A stretch of 31,430 nucleotides of DNA, from assembly GCA_963660435.1 (NCBI GenBank), contig CAVKYI010000020.1, positions 1 to 31,430 on the forward strand, written 5' to 3'. A model generated the notes under the pieces. That model ran no database searches and had not been told where the DNA came from. It saw nothing but the letters and a program-made list of their open reading frames with translations. Source of the DNA: Hallerella sp963660435. Lineage in GTDB: Bacteria; Fibrobacterota; Fibrobacteria; Fibrobacterales; Fibrobacteraceae. This document shows, one piece after another, positions 1-7,577 of the stretch (the first letter of the stretch is position 1; every line of letters starts with the position of its first letter). The translations under genes were made by a program, and so were the position numbers.

Positions 1-43
1 GGGAGTGATAGAATCCATTCCGAGCGTTTCTTTTGAAATGGAT

Positions 44-90
44 CCTACCTGCCTGACCGCAGCAGGCGGGCCTGTCGGCAGACAGGTAGG
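44..90. repeat. Long imperfect palindrome (REP-like hairpin)
   Basis: Arms 44-55 and 79-90 pair over 12 bases with one mismatch. The inner part adds CCG/CGG and CAGG/CCTG pairing, so almost the whole 47 bases fold into one hairpin. It lies about 20 bases past the stop codon of the deacylase gene on the minus strand. No T-tract follows on that strand, so it is not a classical intrinsic terminator. It may be a REP-type 3' stabilising element or a dispersed palindromic repeat. Only the palindrome itself is seen directly. Confidence 0.6.
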
Positions 91-110
91 TCGCCGTGCT
101 CCCTCCACGC

Positions 111-608
111 TCAACTAGGCTCTGACTTCGGCTCGGCAATCCTTGCGATCGTGGCGTGGACCGCTTCGATCAGATCCTTTGGAGTTATCTTCAGCTGGAG
201 CCCGCGTTGTCCGGCGCTGACAAAGATCGTGTCGAATTCGGTCGCGGTTTCATGGATGAAAATCGGGAAAGGCTTCTTGAGGCCTATCGGGGAGCATCCT
301 CCGCGGATATAGCCGGTTAGCGGCGTGAGTTCCTTGAGCGGTACCGTGTCGATTCGCTTGTTGCCCGAAACCCTGGCGAATTCCTTGAGCGCGACTTCGA
401 AGTTTCCCGGAACGACGCCGACGAGCGGTCCTGTCCTGTCGCCACGGACAAGAATCGTCTTGAAAACTCGTTCGATCGGTTCGCCGAGAGTCTCCGCGAC
501 GTGTTCCGCGCCCAGTTCCGTCTCCGTGACCGGGTAGGGAATCAGCTCGTAGGCGATATGCTTCTGGTCTAGAATTCTCGCTGCGTTTGTCTTCTTGATC
601 TTTTCCAT
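111..608 (-). CDS. ybaK: YbaK/EbsC-type aminoacyl-tRNA deacylase (Cys-tRNA(Pro) editing)
   Basis: A 165-residue cytoplasmic protein of the YbaK/ProX editing-domain superfamily, whose members hydrolyse mischarged Cys-tRNA(Pro) or related aminoacyl-tRNAs in trans. It shows the family pattern: an N-terminal KTNAARILD segment, the FKTILVRGD strand with the conserved lysine, an LKELTPLTGYIRGGCSPIG block (the GG.SPIG signature around residue 110) and a C-terminal FVSAGQRGLQLKI strand. Length is normal for the family. The open frame extends far upstream, but the ATG at 608 fits the family N-terminus and lies 2 bases after the sirtuin stop, so it is the start used here. It is the last gene of a three-gene operon (M20 peptidase, sirtuin, deacylase). 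Substrate specificity cannot be read from sequence alone. Confidence 0.9.
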   Translation of the reverse strand: MEKIKKTNAARILDQKHIAYELIPYPVTETELGAEHVAETLGEPIERVFKTILVRGDRTGPLVGVVPGNFEVALKEFARVSGNKRIDTVPLKELTPLTGYIRGGCSPIGLKKPFPIFIHETATEFDTIFVSAGQRGLQLKITPKDLIEAVHATIARIAEPKSEPS

Positions 609-610
609 TG

Positions 611-1309
611 TTAACCGTCGTGATCCTTTAGAAAACTTTCGCACCATTTGGGGACGATTTCCGTGGCGACTCCTTCGATGCAAACGTCCGTATTCGGATC
701 GCTCGGATCGATTTCCAGATTCAGGCAGGTGACATGCGCGCCGAACCGTTTCGCGACCTGCTTGAATCCTGCCGCCGGATAGACGACGCTGCTCGTTCCG
801 ATATAGACGAATTCTTCTACATGGCGGAGCGCTCGCTCGATTCTTTCCATGTAGAGAGGAATTTCGCCGAACCAGACGATGTGCGGACGGGTCGGTGCAC
901 CGCACACCGGACATCTCGTTTCGAGCGTCTCTTCGCCGTCGAAAGGAAAAACGTGCCTTTCGTTTGCCTGGCAGCGGAGCTTTCCGAGTTCGCCGTGCAT
1001 GTGCAGGATGCGCTTCGACCCGGCGCGTTCGTGCAAATCATCGACATTTTGAGTCACCAGGAGAAAGTCGTCGCCTAGAACTTTTTCCAGTTTCGCGAGA
1101 GCTTCGTGGGCTGCGTTAGGCTTGTACTTGGGAAGCGACGTTCTGAGCGCGCTGTAGAACTTCTTGACGCGAAGGGGATCGCGCCGAAACCCTTCGGGCG
1201 TAGCGACCGCTTCGATCGGTTCGTTTTCCCAGAGACCGCCGTTTCCGCGAAACGTATCTAGACCGGATTCCGCGCTGATTCCCGCGCCGGTGAGAATTAT
1301 GACTTTCAT
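611..1309 (-). CDS. cobB: NAD-dependent protein deacylase, sirtuin (CobB-like)
   Basis: A 232-residue sirtuin that removes acyl groups from protein lysines using NAD. Visible motifs: GAGISAESGLDTFRG at residues 8-22 (NAD binding), TQNVDDLHERAG at 86-97, catalytic His105 in HMHGEL, zinc-ligand cysteines in LRC and CPVCG, then PHIVWFGE and GTSSVVYPAAGF. It aligns along its length with E. coli CobB as I recall it. In CobB and SIRT5 a Tyr-x-x-Arg pair binds succinyl-lysine. Here the segment is FYSALR (residues 51-56), so the position three after the tyrosine is Leu and an Arg follows one residue later. The start ATG overlaps the stop of the upstream M20 peptidase gene (ATGA), indicating translational coupling. 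Confidence 0.95.
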   Translation of the reverse strand: MKVIILTGAGISAESGLDTFRGNGGLWENEPIEAVATPEGFRRDPLRVKKFYSALRTSLPKYKPNAAHEALAKLEKVLGDDFLLVTQNVDDLHERAGSKRILHMHGELGKLRCQANERHVFPFDGEETLETRCPVCGAPTRPHIVWFGEIPLYMERIERALRHVEEFVYIGTSSVVYPAAGFKQVAKRFGAHVTCLNLEIDPSDPNTDVCIEGVATEIVPKWCESFLKDHDG

Positions 1310-2682
1310 GGGCGTATTCCTTCGAAAAACAGGGCCTCGGCGACGATGCCGCGTTCAAAATCCGCAAGCCCGAGGCTTTCGTTCTCTCCGTGCGCATTGC
1401 ATTCCGGATCTTCGAGGCCCGTCATGAGAATGGGGATGTCGCCTAGCGTGTCCCGGAAAAGCTGGGCTCCCGGAATGGACGCTCCGCAGCCGATATACTT
1501 GGCTTCGGTTCCGTAGGCTTTTGTCATCGCGTCCTTCATGAGGGCGTAATAGGGGTGTGAAATGTCGGTCGTAAAGGGATTGGCGCCGTCTTCGGGGATA
1601 AGGCTTATCGCGAGACCGTCGGGGCATCTCCTTTTCAGATGTTCTTCGAGGAGCCTTGTCGCGCGTTCCGTCTGCATTCCCGGAGCGAGCCGTATGCCGA
1701 TGCGCGCGTATGCGGAATCCTGGAGAACGTTTCCCGCCTGGGTTCGAGAACCCGCTTCGAATGCCGTGACGACGAGGGAAGGCCTTCTCCAGAGCGTTTC
1801 GAGAATCGAATTCTTGTCGCCTAGGATTCTTGTCTCGGGAAGCATTCCCGATTCCTTTCGAAAAGTTTCTTCCGTGTAGCGGAGCGCCCGATAGCTTTCG
1901 CGTTCTTCTTCGGTCGGTTCCGCGATTCCGTCGTTAAAGTGTTCCACCAGGATGTTCCCTTCCGCATCCGTGAGGGACGCTATCATCTTGCAGAGGGCCT
2001 GGACTGGGTCTGGAATGGGACCGGACCAGGACCCCGAATGGAGCGGTGCCTTGACGGACTTGACGATAACGGAGACGGCGGACATTCCGCGGAGCGATGT
2101 CGTGATCGACGGGGTCCCGGAAGAAAAGTTCGAAAGGTCCGCAATGATGACAGCATCTGCCCGGAGAAGTTCCCGATTTCTTTCGAGAAGCTCGCCGAAT
2201 CCCGAACTGCCGCATTCCTCTTCGCCTTCGATGATGAACTTGACGTTCGGCATCTTGTCGCCGCATACGGCAAGCGCTTCCGAAACCGCCGCGACGTGCA
2301 GAATGATTCCCGACTTGTCGTCCGCGGATCCGCGTCCGTAAAGGCGTCCGTTGCGAATTTCGGGTTCAAAGGGCGCGCTTTTCCAGAGGGCTTCCCGCAT
2401 CGTCGGCTGTACGTCGTGATGCGCGTAGAGAAGGATGGTCGGATTTTCCGGTCGAGTCTTCAGTTCGGCAAAGACGGAAGATCGTCCGCTTTTCGGGGTG
2501 AGCAGCTGCGCGTTCACAAACCCGTGGCTTTCGAAAAGAGCCTTGACGGAGAGTGCGGAACGGTGCACTTCGTTCTGGTCGAAACTATCGAAGCTGATGG
2601 ATGGAATGCGAATCAGGGCTTTCAGGAGTTCGACGTAGCGCGGAAACATCTCGTGGATGCGCGCCGGTAAGGTTTCGTTCAT
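1306..2682 (-). CDS. M20 family metallopeptidase / dipeptidase
   Basis: A 458-residue cytosolic zinc peptidase of the M20/M28 clan (dipeptidase, acetylornithine-deacetylase-like). Motifs in order: YAHHDVQP near residues 86-93 with the first metal His and the downstream Asp, GRGSADDKSG near 117-126 with the bridging Asp, IEGEEECGSSG near 151-161 with the catalytic and metal Glu pair, and a C-terminal HGENE zinc His. The lid or dimerisation domain lies between about 200 and 330. The ATG at 2682 is preferred over one five codons upstream, because a GAGG lies 9 bases before it and nothing comparable precedes the other. No signal peptide. It heads the operon with the sirtuin and the tRNA deacylase and is divergent from pyrD across only 48 bases. 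The substrate is unknown; a general dipeptidase is the default reading. Confidence 0.92.
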   Translation of the reverse strand: MNETLPARIHEMFPRYVELLKALIRIPSISFDSFDQNEVHRSALSVKALFESHGFVNAQLLTPKSGRSSVFAELKTRPENPTILLYAHHDVQPTMREALWKSAPFEPEIRNGRLYGRGSADDKSGIILHVAAVSEALAVCGDKMPNVKFIIEGEEECGSSGFGELLERNRELLRADAVIIADLSNFSSGTPSITTSLRGMSAVSVIVKSVKAPLHSGSWSGPIPDPVQALCKMIASLTDAEGNILVEHFNDGIAEPTEEERESYRALRYTEETFRKESGMLPETRILGDKNSILETLWRRPSLVVTAFEAGSRTQAGNVLQDSAYARIGIRLAPGMQTERATRLLEEHLKRRCPDGLAISLIPEDGANPFTTDISHPYYALMKDAMTKAYGTEAKYIGCGASIPGAQLFRDTLGDIPILMTGLEDPECNAHGENESLGLADFERGIVAEALFFEGIRP

Positions 2683-2716
2683 GGATTGAGGCCTCATACC
2701 GATGAATTGTTTTTAT

Positions 2717-2722
2717 TAATTT
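2717..2722 (+). promoter_or_regulatory. Putative -10 box of pyrD (near-leaderless)
   Basis: TAATTT lies 8 bases before the pyrD ATG, in a very AT-rich 48-base divergent spacer with no Shine-Dalgarno sequence. A start site 6-7 bases downstream of the hexamer would fall at or next to the ATG. Pattern inference only. Confidence 0.35.
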
Positions 2723-2730
2723 AATCAAAT

Positions 2731-3894
2731 ATGGCAGGCTCTATCAAAGATTACGACTATAATTTGTCAAAAGGCGACCGGCTCCTCGCGTTTATTCGGA
2801 GCGTCTTTCGAAATTCTCCGGAATTTCGGCACGATTCCCTGAAGCACGTTGCGCGTCTTGCGCCCTGCATTCCGTTTCTCGGCGGAAGGCCCGTTCGCAG
2901 CCCGGATCTCGAAACGGTCATTCGCTTTCGGGATGGAAGCTTGCCGATTGCGCTCGGATCGCCGATAATTCTCGCCGCAGGAGCGAACAAGACGGCGTAT
3001 CGCGTTGCGGACTATGCGAACCTGGGTTTCGGCGGTCTTTCGGTCGGAACGGTCACGCGGCATTTTCGTGAAGGGAATACGCACCGTCCTCGCATTGGTT
3101 TCTTGGAACGCGACCGCGCTATCTACAATAGCATGGGACTGAATAACGACGGTGTCGAAGCTGTCGCCGCAAGGGTCCAAAGGCAAATCGCCAAGGCGCA
3201 CGGGAAAGGTCTTTCCGTCGGGATTTCCATCGCGGAGACTCCAGGGCTTCTTTCGGAAGAAGAAAAGCTTTCCGATGTCGTCGAATGCCTTGCGCATGCC
3301 TATGGCGCCGCGGATTACATCGAAATCAACGCGAGCTGCCCGAATACGGGAGAAAATCGCCTGGACCTCGACACGCGTTTCGTCGAATCACTATTCCGCG
3401 AAGCGATGGCCTTTCGAAACGCCCAGCCCGTAAGGAAGGCCGTCTATGCGAAGCTCAGCCCGGACATGTCGGAAGAGGCTCTCGTGGTGACGCTCGGGGT
3501 GCTTTCGGATCTTGGCGTAAACGGCGTGGTGCTCGGCAACACGTATCCGACAGCAAAGCTCGCTCGGCTTTCGACGGAGGCCCGCTACGAGGACTTGAAG
3601 GTTCTCCGCGTGGACGGCGACAAGGGAGGATTCAGCGGACGTCCGCTCTACCCGAACACCTACCGGATGACTCTTCTTGCCAAGTCCCGCTTTCCGCAGC
3701 TGAGCGTGATCGCGTGCGGTGGAATCGACCACGGGAAAAAGATATTCGACCTTATTCGCGCCGGTGCCGACGCCGTGGAGTGCTACACCGTCTGCGCGTT
3801 TCGCTGGATGCCCGCCCACGCCATGCGGAGAGAGCTTTCCGCGGCTCTCGCCGAAGCGAAACTTTCCAGCGTGACGGACTTGCATACAAATTAA
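2731..3894 (+). CDS. pyrD: Dihydroorotate dehydrogenase, class 2-like
   Basis: A 387-residue FMN enzyme that oxidises dihydroorotate to orotate in pyrimidine synthesis. Length, the N-terminal extension that normally contacts the membrane and quinone, NSMGLNNDGVE (about residues 131-141), AKLSPD, GGFSGRPLYP and ACGGI all match the quinone-linked class 2 family. The catalytic-base loop reads INASCPNT with Cys203, where class 2 enzymes normally carry Ser (E. coli S175, human S215). Cys in this position is typical of the soluble class 1 enzymes. The gene starts without a Shine-Dalgarno and leads a plus-strand operon; the next gene begins 6 bases after its stop. The DHODH assignment is secure, the class assignment slightly less so. 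Confidence 0.92.
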   Translation: MAGSIKDYDYNLSKGDRLLAFIRSVFRNSPEFRHDSLKHVARLAPCIPFLGGRPVRSPDLETVIRFRDGSLPIALGSPIILAAGANKTAYRVADYANLGFGGLSVGTVTRHFREGNTHRPRIGFLERDRAIYNSMGLNNDGVEAVAARVQRQIAKAHGKGLSVGISIAETPGLLSEEEKLSDVVECLAHAYGAADYIEINASCPNTGENRLDLDTRFVESLFREAMAFRNAQPVRKAVYAKLSPDMSEEALVVTLGVLSDLGVNGVVLGNTYPTAKLARLSTEARYEDLKVLRVDGDKGGFSGRPLYPNTYRMTLLAKSRFPQLSVIACGGIDHGKKIFDLIRAGADAVECYTVCAFRWMPAHAMRRELSAALAEAKLSSVTDLHTN

Positions 3895-3900
3895 TTTTCC

Positions 3901-4443
3901 ATGCGAGGATTCTTCGGCATTTTTCTTGTTGTCGCCCTGAGCGTTTCGGCGTATGCCGGATTCTTTCTCGAAAGGGACGCCGCGGAAGAGGAAGTGAAAT
4001 CGCTCGACATTTCGCGCGGGCTTTCGCTTGGCGGAGGTTCTTCGTTTTCCTTCTATCTGGGTGCTTTGGACATTGCGCTCGAAGGCCTTCTCGCGTATCG
4101 CTTCGAAAGCGATTTCGGTCTGGGCGCAAACGTCTCGCTCGGAATCTCGGAGCCTGTCCACGAAGCGAGCCTGGAGCTTGACCGCTACATCGGGGTGGAC
4201 GATTTTCTGGGGGTGGGGTCGGGAGCGGTACTTTTCGAAAGAGACGGAAAATATCGCGTCGCGCCGCGCATTTTCGTAGATTATGGTCGCAACATGAAGC
4301 CGTGGCCGCGCGCCCGCTTTGCGCTCCAGGCGAAGATCCGGATTTCCTATCTGATAGGGGAATCGCTCGAAAGAACGGAGACGCTCGTGACGCACAAGGC
4401 AAACTCCGTGTTTTCCGGCCATTTTTCCCTTGTATTTTTCTAG
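3901..4443 (+). CDS. Small secreted, probable outer-membrane beta-barrel protein
   Basis: A 180-residue protein of unrecognised family. Residues 1-19 form a clear Sec signal peptide (FFGIFLVVALSVSAYA), with mature protein starting near GFFLERD. The rest alternates polar and hydrophobic residues in strand-like blocks (SFSFYLGALDIALEGLLAYRFES, GLGANVSLGI, YRVAPRIFVDYG, RFALQAKIRISYLIG) and ends in FSGHFSLVFF. A terminal aromatic residue is typical of outer-membrane barrels inserted by BamA. It follows pyrD by 6 bases and precedes the PDZ-thioredoxin gene by 9, so it is probably cotranscribed with both. The function is unknown and the barrel reading is an inference from strand pattern and C-terminus. 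Confidence 0.75.
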   Translation: MRGFFGIFLVVALSVSAYAGFFLERDAAEEEVKSLDISRGLSLGGGSSFSFYLGALDIALEGLLAYRFESDFGLGANVSLGISEPVHEASLELDRYIGVDDFLGVGSGAVLFERDGKYRVAPRIFVDYGRNMKPWPRARFALQAKIRISYLIGESLERTETLVTHKANSVFSGHFSLVFF

Positions 4444-4452
4444 AGGTCTAGA

Positions 4453-5217
4453 ATGTCGAATGCCTGGTACCGAATTTTAATCTGTCTTCTTTTTCTTGCC
4501 GCGCAGTCCTTTTCGGCGACGTGGCTTGGCATTTCCTTCAAGTCCGAACCGTATCGAGACCAGATAGCCCTGAAAATCCAGGGAATCCATCCGGGTTCGG
4601 GAGCGGTCGGAAAAAATGTCCAGCCGGGAGACCTGATCGTCGGAATCAACGGAAAGAAGATTACGGGAATGGAAGTGGTCAAGTCGGAACTTTTGGGCGC
4701 GAAAACGGGAACAGGGGTTTCGCTCGATCTGGTGCGTGACGGAAAGAAGTTTTCCGAAAAGGTTTCGATGACGGAACGACCCGACGACATTTCTAGCCTG
4801 ACCGGTTCGTCGATAGGTAGCAAGGCTGTCGCGTTCGAAAGAAACTTTTACAGGAACGGCGAAAAGCGAAAAAAGAAGCCCAGGGTGACGCTTCTCGACT
4901 TCTGGGCGACATGGTGCGGACCGTGTCGCATGACGCTTCCGATTCTAGAAAGGCTTTACGAAAGGCTTGGCGACCGCGGACTCGAAATCGTCGGCGTTTC
5001 GAGCGAGGCGTCGAGCGTTCTCGAAAGTTTCTACAGGGAACATCCTTCGCCCTATCCGCTCTACCGCGACGCGACGCAGGAAATGTGGCGCCGTTACGGA
5101 ATTTCCGCGGTCCCCACGCTGATGCTCCTCGACGAGAACGGCTACATCCTGAAAGTCTGGCCCGGAGCGCCGAACGAGCGCGCTCTCGAACAGGCGGTTC
5201 TCAGGGCGATGAACTAG
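4453..5217 (+). CDS. Secreted PDZ-thioredoxin fusion (TlpA/ResA-like)
   Basis: A 254-residue exported protein. Residues 1-22 are a signal peptide ending QSFSA. Residues about 23-108 form a PDZ domain (WLGISF..., then GSGAVGKNVQPGDLIVGING and a KITGMEVVKSEL helix). Residues about 125-254 form a thioredoxin fold with WCGPC (Cys155 and Cys158), a FWATWCGPCRMTLPILERL helix and a cis-proline in SAVPTLML. TlpA/ResA-type domains reduce or exchange disulfides in the periplasm; the PDZ would bind a C-terminus or exposed strand of a client. An AGAGG lies 6 bases before the ATG. The stop overlaps that of the convergent UvrA-like gene: the four bases CTAG give a TAG on each strand. The fusion is unusual; its client is unknown. 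Confidence 0.9.
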   Translation: MSNAWYRILICLLFLAAQSFSATWLGISFKSEPYRDQIALKIQGIHPGSGAVGKNVQPGDLIVGINGKKITGMEVVKSELLGAKTGTGVSLDLVRDGKKFSEKVSMTERPDDISSLTGSSIGSKAVAFERNFYRNGEKRKKKPRVTLLDFWATWCGPCRMTLPILERLYERLGDRGLEIVGVSSEASSVLESFYREHPSPYPLYRDATQEMWRRYGISAVPTLMLLDENGYILKVWPGAPNERALEQAVLRAMN

Positions 5218-7577
5218 GATTTGGAAGATCGAAGCGCTTTTTCCATAGCCTGTCTTCTTTTCAGAATGCATACGGAATCGGCTTGGCGGACGAACTCTTC
5301 CTGGTGCTCGATGGCTATCACCGTGTGGCCGTTCTTGCAAAGATCCCGAACGAGTTCGAGCATCCTGTCGATATCCGCCTTGTGGAGTCCGCGGGCCGGT
5401 TCGTCGAAAAGGAAGAGCGTGCTTGGAAATCTTGCTCGGGAGAGTGCCTGGGAAAGCTTGAGACGAGCCGCTTCGCCGCCGGAAAGGTGCGTGGTCGGTT
5501 GCCCCAGGCGCAGGTAGCCTAGGCCCGTGCGAAGAAGAGGCGTCAGACGGTCCGTGAATTTGTGTGAAAAAGCGAAAAGGCTTGTCGCCCGCTCCACGGT
5601 CAAGTCCAGGATGTCCGCAAAGGAAAGCGTCTTGTAGCGGATTTCGAGGATCTCGTCGCGAAACCGCTTTCCGCCGCATACGGGACATTCCGATTCCTCG
5701 TAGCCCGAAGGATCGCGGATGACGCCTTCTCCCTTGCATGTCTCGCAGCGCCCTCCGGGAACGGAGGTGCTGAACCGTGACGGGGAAAATCCCTTGACCC
5801 TGCTTTCGGGGAGTTTTGAAAATAGATCGCGCAGGACGCCGGAAATGCCTATCGCGCTTGCGATGGAACTGCGACGACTTCGGAAAAATCCCTTGGAGCT
5901 TAGAACGGAAACGTTCTGGATTCCGAGCGTCTTGAATTCTCCCTTTTCAAAGCGCGGCAGGATGTGCTGGAAAAGAAGCGTACTTTTCCCGCTGCCGCTT
6001 TCGCCCGAGATGACCGAAAAATGTCCGACGGGAAACTCGGCGGAAACGGGCCGCATGTCGTACTTCGCGAAGTTTCTTACGCAAATGACTTTCTGAAACC
6101 TTTTCGAAGTTTCGCGGCTGGCGAGTGTCGAAAGAGCCGTTTCGCGGAGCCATTTGCCTGTCGGGGAATCCGGGCTTTGCCGCAGTTCGTCCGGGGTCCC
6201 CTCGAAGAGAATTCTACCTCCGAGCTCGCCTGCGCCGGGTCCCATTTCGATAACCTTGTCCGCCCTTTCTATCAGGTAGGGATTGTGCTCGATGAGAACC
6301 AGCGTGTTTCCGCGTTCCCGGATTTCCTCGAAGATCTGCCATAGCTTTTCGACATCGGTCCGGTAAAGTCCGCTGGCGGGTTCGTCGAGGCAAATGCACA
6401 TGCCGTCGAGGTGTCCCGTGGCGAGGGGCGAAAGACGAAGTCTCCCGAGTTCGCCCCCGGAAAGCGTGCTTGCGATGCGCCCGGCGCCGAGATACCCTAG
6501 TCCGAGCCGGTTTACCGCATGGACGCGAGAGAGAAGCGTGTCGAACGTACTCTTTAGATGCTCCGGAAGAATCGGGAGAAATATCTCGGGAAGGGTCGCT
6601 TCGAGCCTTGCGAACGAGTATTCCAGGATGTCTTTCCAGGAGACGTTTCCGATGCTAGAGGCGAGAACGTTCGGAAGCAGTCGAAGACCGTGGCATTCCG
6701 GGCACTTTTCCGCGTCCCGGTCTTCCGTTTCGTTTGCGATTTCTCCGTCGCCTCCGCATCGCGGGCAGCGCGTCCGAATCGAATGCGGCGAAAAGTCCGA
6801 AGCTTCAAGGGCCTTTGCGGAAATGTCGTGTTCGCTGCAGAGCGGAACCGTGCTGAACGTCTTTCGGGCGTTTCCGTCGTCGATGACTACCTTCGTTCCG
6901 GAGAAGCGGAGTGTCGCGTCAATGGCTTCTGCGATACGCGTGCGGATTCCTTCGCGCAGGACAATCCGGTCTAGTACGACGTAGAGTTCCTTGGGCTTTT
7001 GCTTTCGTTCTTCGGGGGTGAGGTCTCCGAGCGAAAGGCTTTTCCCGTCGGAAATCACGCGCGAATATCCCTGGGAGAGGAGCGCCCCGGAAAGTTCGTC
7101 GAGTGCGAGGTTCCCTTTCTCGATTTTCGCGAGAAACTGGAGACGGCTTCCTGCCGGATATTTCAAGACTTGCCGGATGATTTCTTCACGGGTGAGTCTC
7201 TGCATTGGCTTTCCGCAGACGGGACACGCCGGGCTCGAAAGCGCGGCCCACAGGATGCGGAGAGGAAGTCCGCATTCGGAAAGGGAGAGCGGGCTTGCCT
7301 TGGGGGAGGCGTCTCCGCGAGAAGCGGAAATGGCGATGCTCGGGCGGAGGCCGTCCGCGCTGTCGAGTGGAACGTTCATATTGCCGCCCAGGACCTTGAT
7401 GGCGAACGGGCTCAGCGTTTCGAGGTATCGCCTGCGGCTTTCCCCGTGCAGGATGTCCATGACGAGCGTCGATTTTCCGCAGCCCGAAGGTCCGCAAACG
7501 ACGGTTATCTTCCCGACGGGAAATTCCGCGTCGATGCCTTGCAGGTTTCGGAGGCGCGCTCCGCGGATGGAAATCAT
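5214..7577 (-). CDS. UvrA-like ABC ATPase, short paralogue
   Basis: A 787-residue cytosolic twin-ATPase of the UvrA family. Its landmarks are: a first Walker A GPSGCGKST at 29-37; the UvrA-specific ESRRRYLETLSP segment; a CPVCGKPM zinc element before a shortened UvrB-interaction-like region; CPRCGGDGE with CPECHG; LSGGELGRLRLS and DEPASGLY; a second Walker A GESGSGKST; the C-terminal zinc module CETCKGEG...CPVCGG; and LSGGEAARLKLS with DEPARGLH. Canonical UvrA is about 940 residues, so this is about 150 shorter and could be a UvrA2-type or resistance-type paralogue rather than the main excinuclease subunit. The frame is open upstream, but the ATG at 7577 overlaps the YihY stop (ATGA) and fits the family N-terminus. 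Confidence 0.9.
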   Translation of the reverse strand: MISIRGARLRNLQGIDAEFPVGKITVVCGPSGCGKSTLVMDILHGESRRRYLETLSPFAIKVLGGNMNVPLDSADGLRPSIAISASRGDASPKASPLSLSECGLPLRILWAALSSPACPVCGKPMQRLTREEIIRQVLKYPAGSRLQFLAKIEKGNLALDELSGALLSQGYSRVISDGKSLSLGDLTPEERKQKPKELYVVLDRIVLREGIRTRIAEAIDATLRFSGTKVVIDDGNARKTFSTVPLCSEHDISAKALEASDFSPHSIRTRCPRCGGDGEIANETEDRDAEKCPECHGLRLLPNVLASSIGNVSWKDILEYSFARLEATLPEIFLPILPEHLKSTFDTLLSRVHAVNRLGLGYLGAGRIASTLSGGELGRLRLSPLATGHLDGMCICLDEPASGLYRTDVEKLWQIFEEIRERGNTLVLIEHNPYLIERADKVIEMGPGAGELGGRILFEGTPDELRQSPDSPTGKWLRETALSTLASRETSKRFQKVICVRNFAKYDMRPVSAEFPVGHFSVISGESGSGKSTLLFQHILPRFEKGEFKTLGIQNVSVLSSKGFFRSRRSSIASAIGISGVLRDLFSKLPESRVKGFSPSRFSTSVPGGRCETCKGEGVIRDPSGYEESECPVCGGKRFRDEILEIRYKTLSFADILDLTVERATSLFAFSHKFTDRLTPLLRTGLGYLRLGQPTTHLSGGEAARLKLSQALSRARFPSTLFLFDEPARGLHKADIDRMLELVRDLCKNGHTVIAIEHQEEFVRQADSVCILKRRQAMEKALRSSKS

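Noticed and set aside
3391..4422. 343-codon antisense frame over pyrD and the next gene
   Set aside because: No motif, no ribosome site, and it spans two real genes on the other strand.
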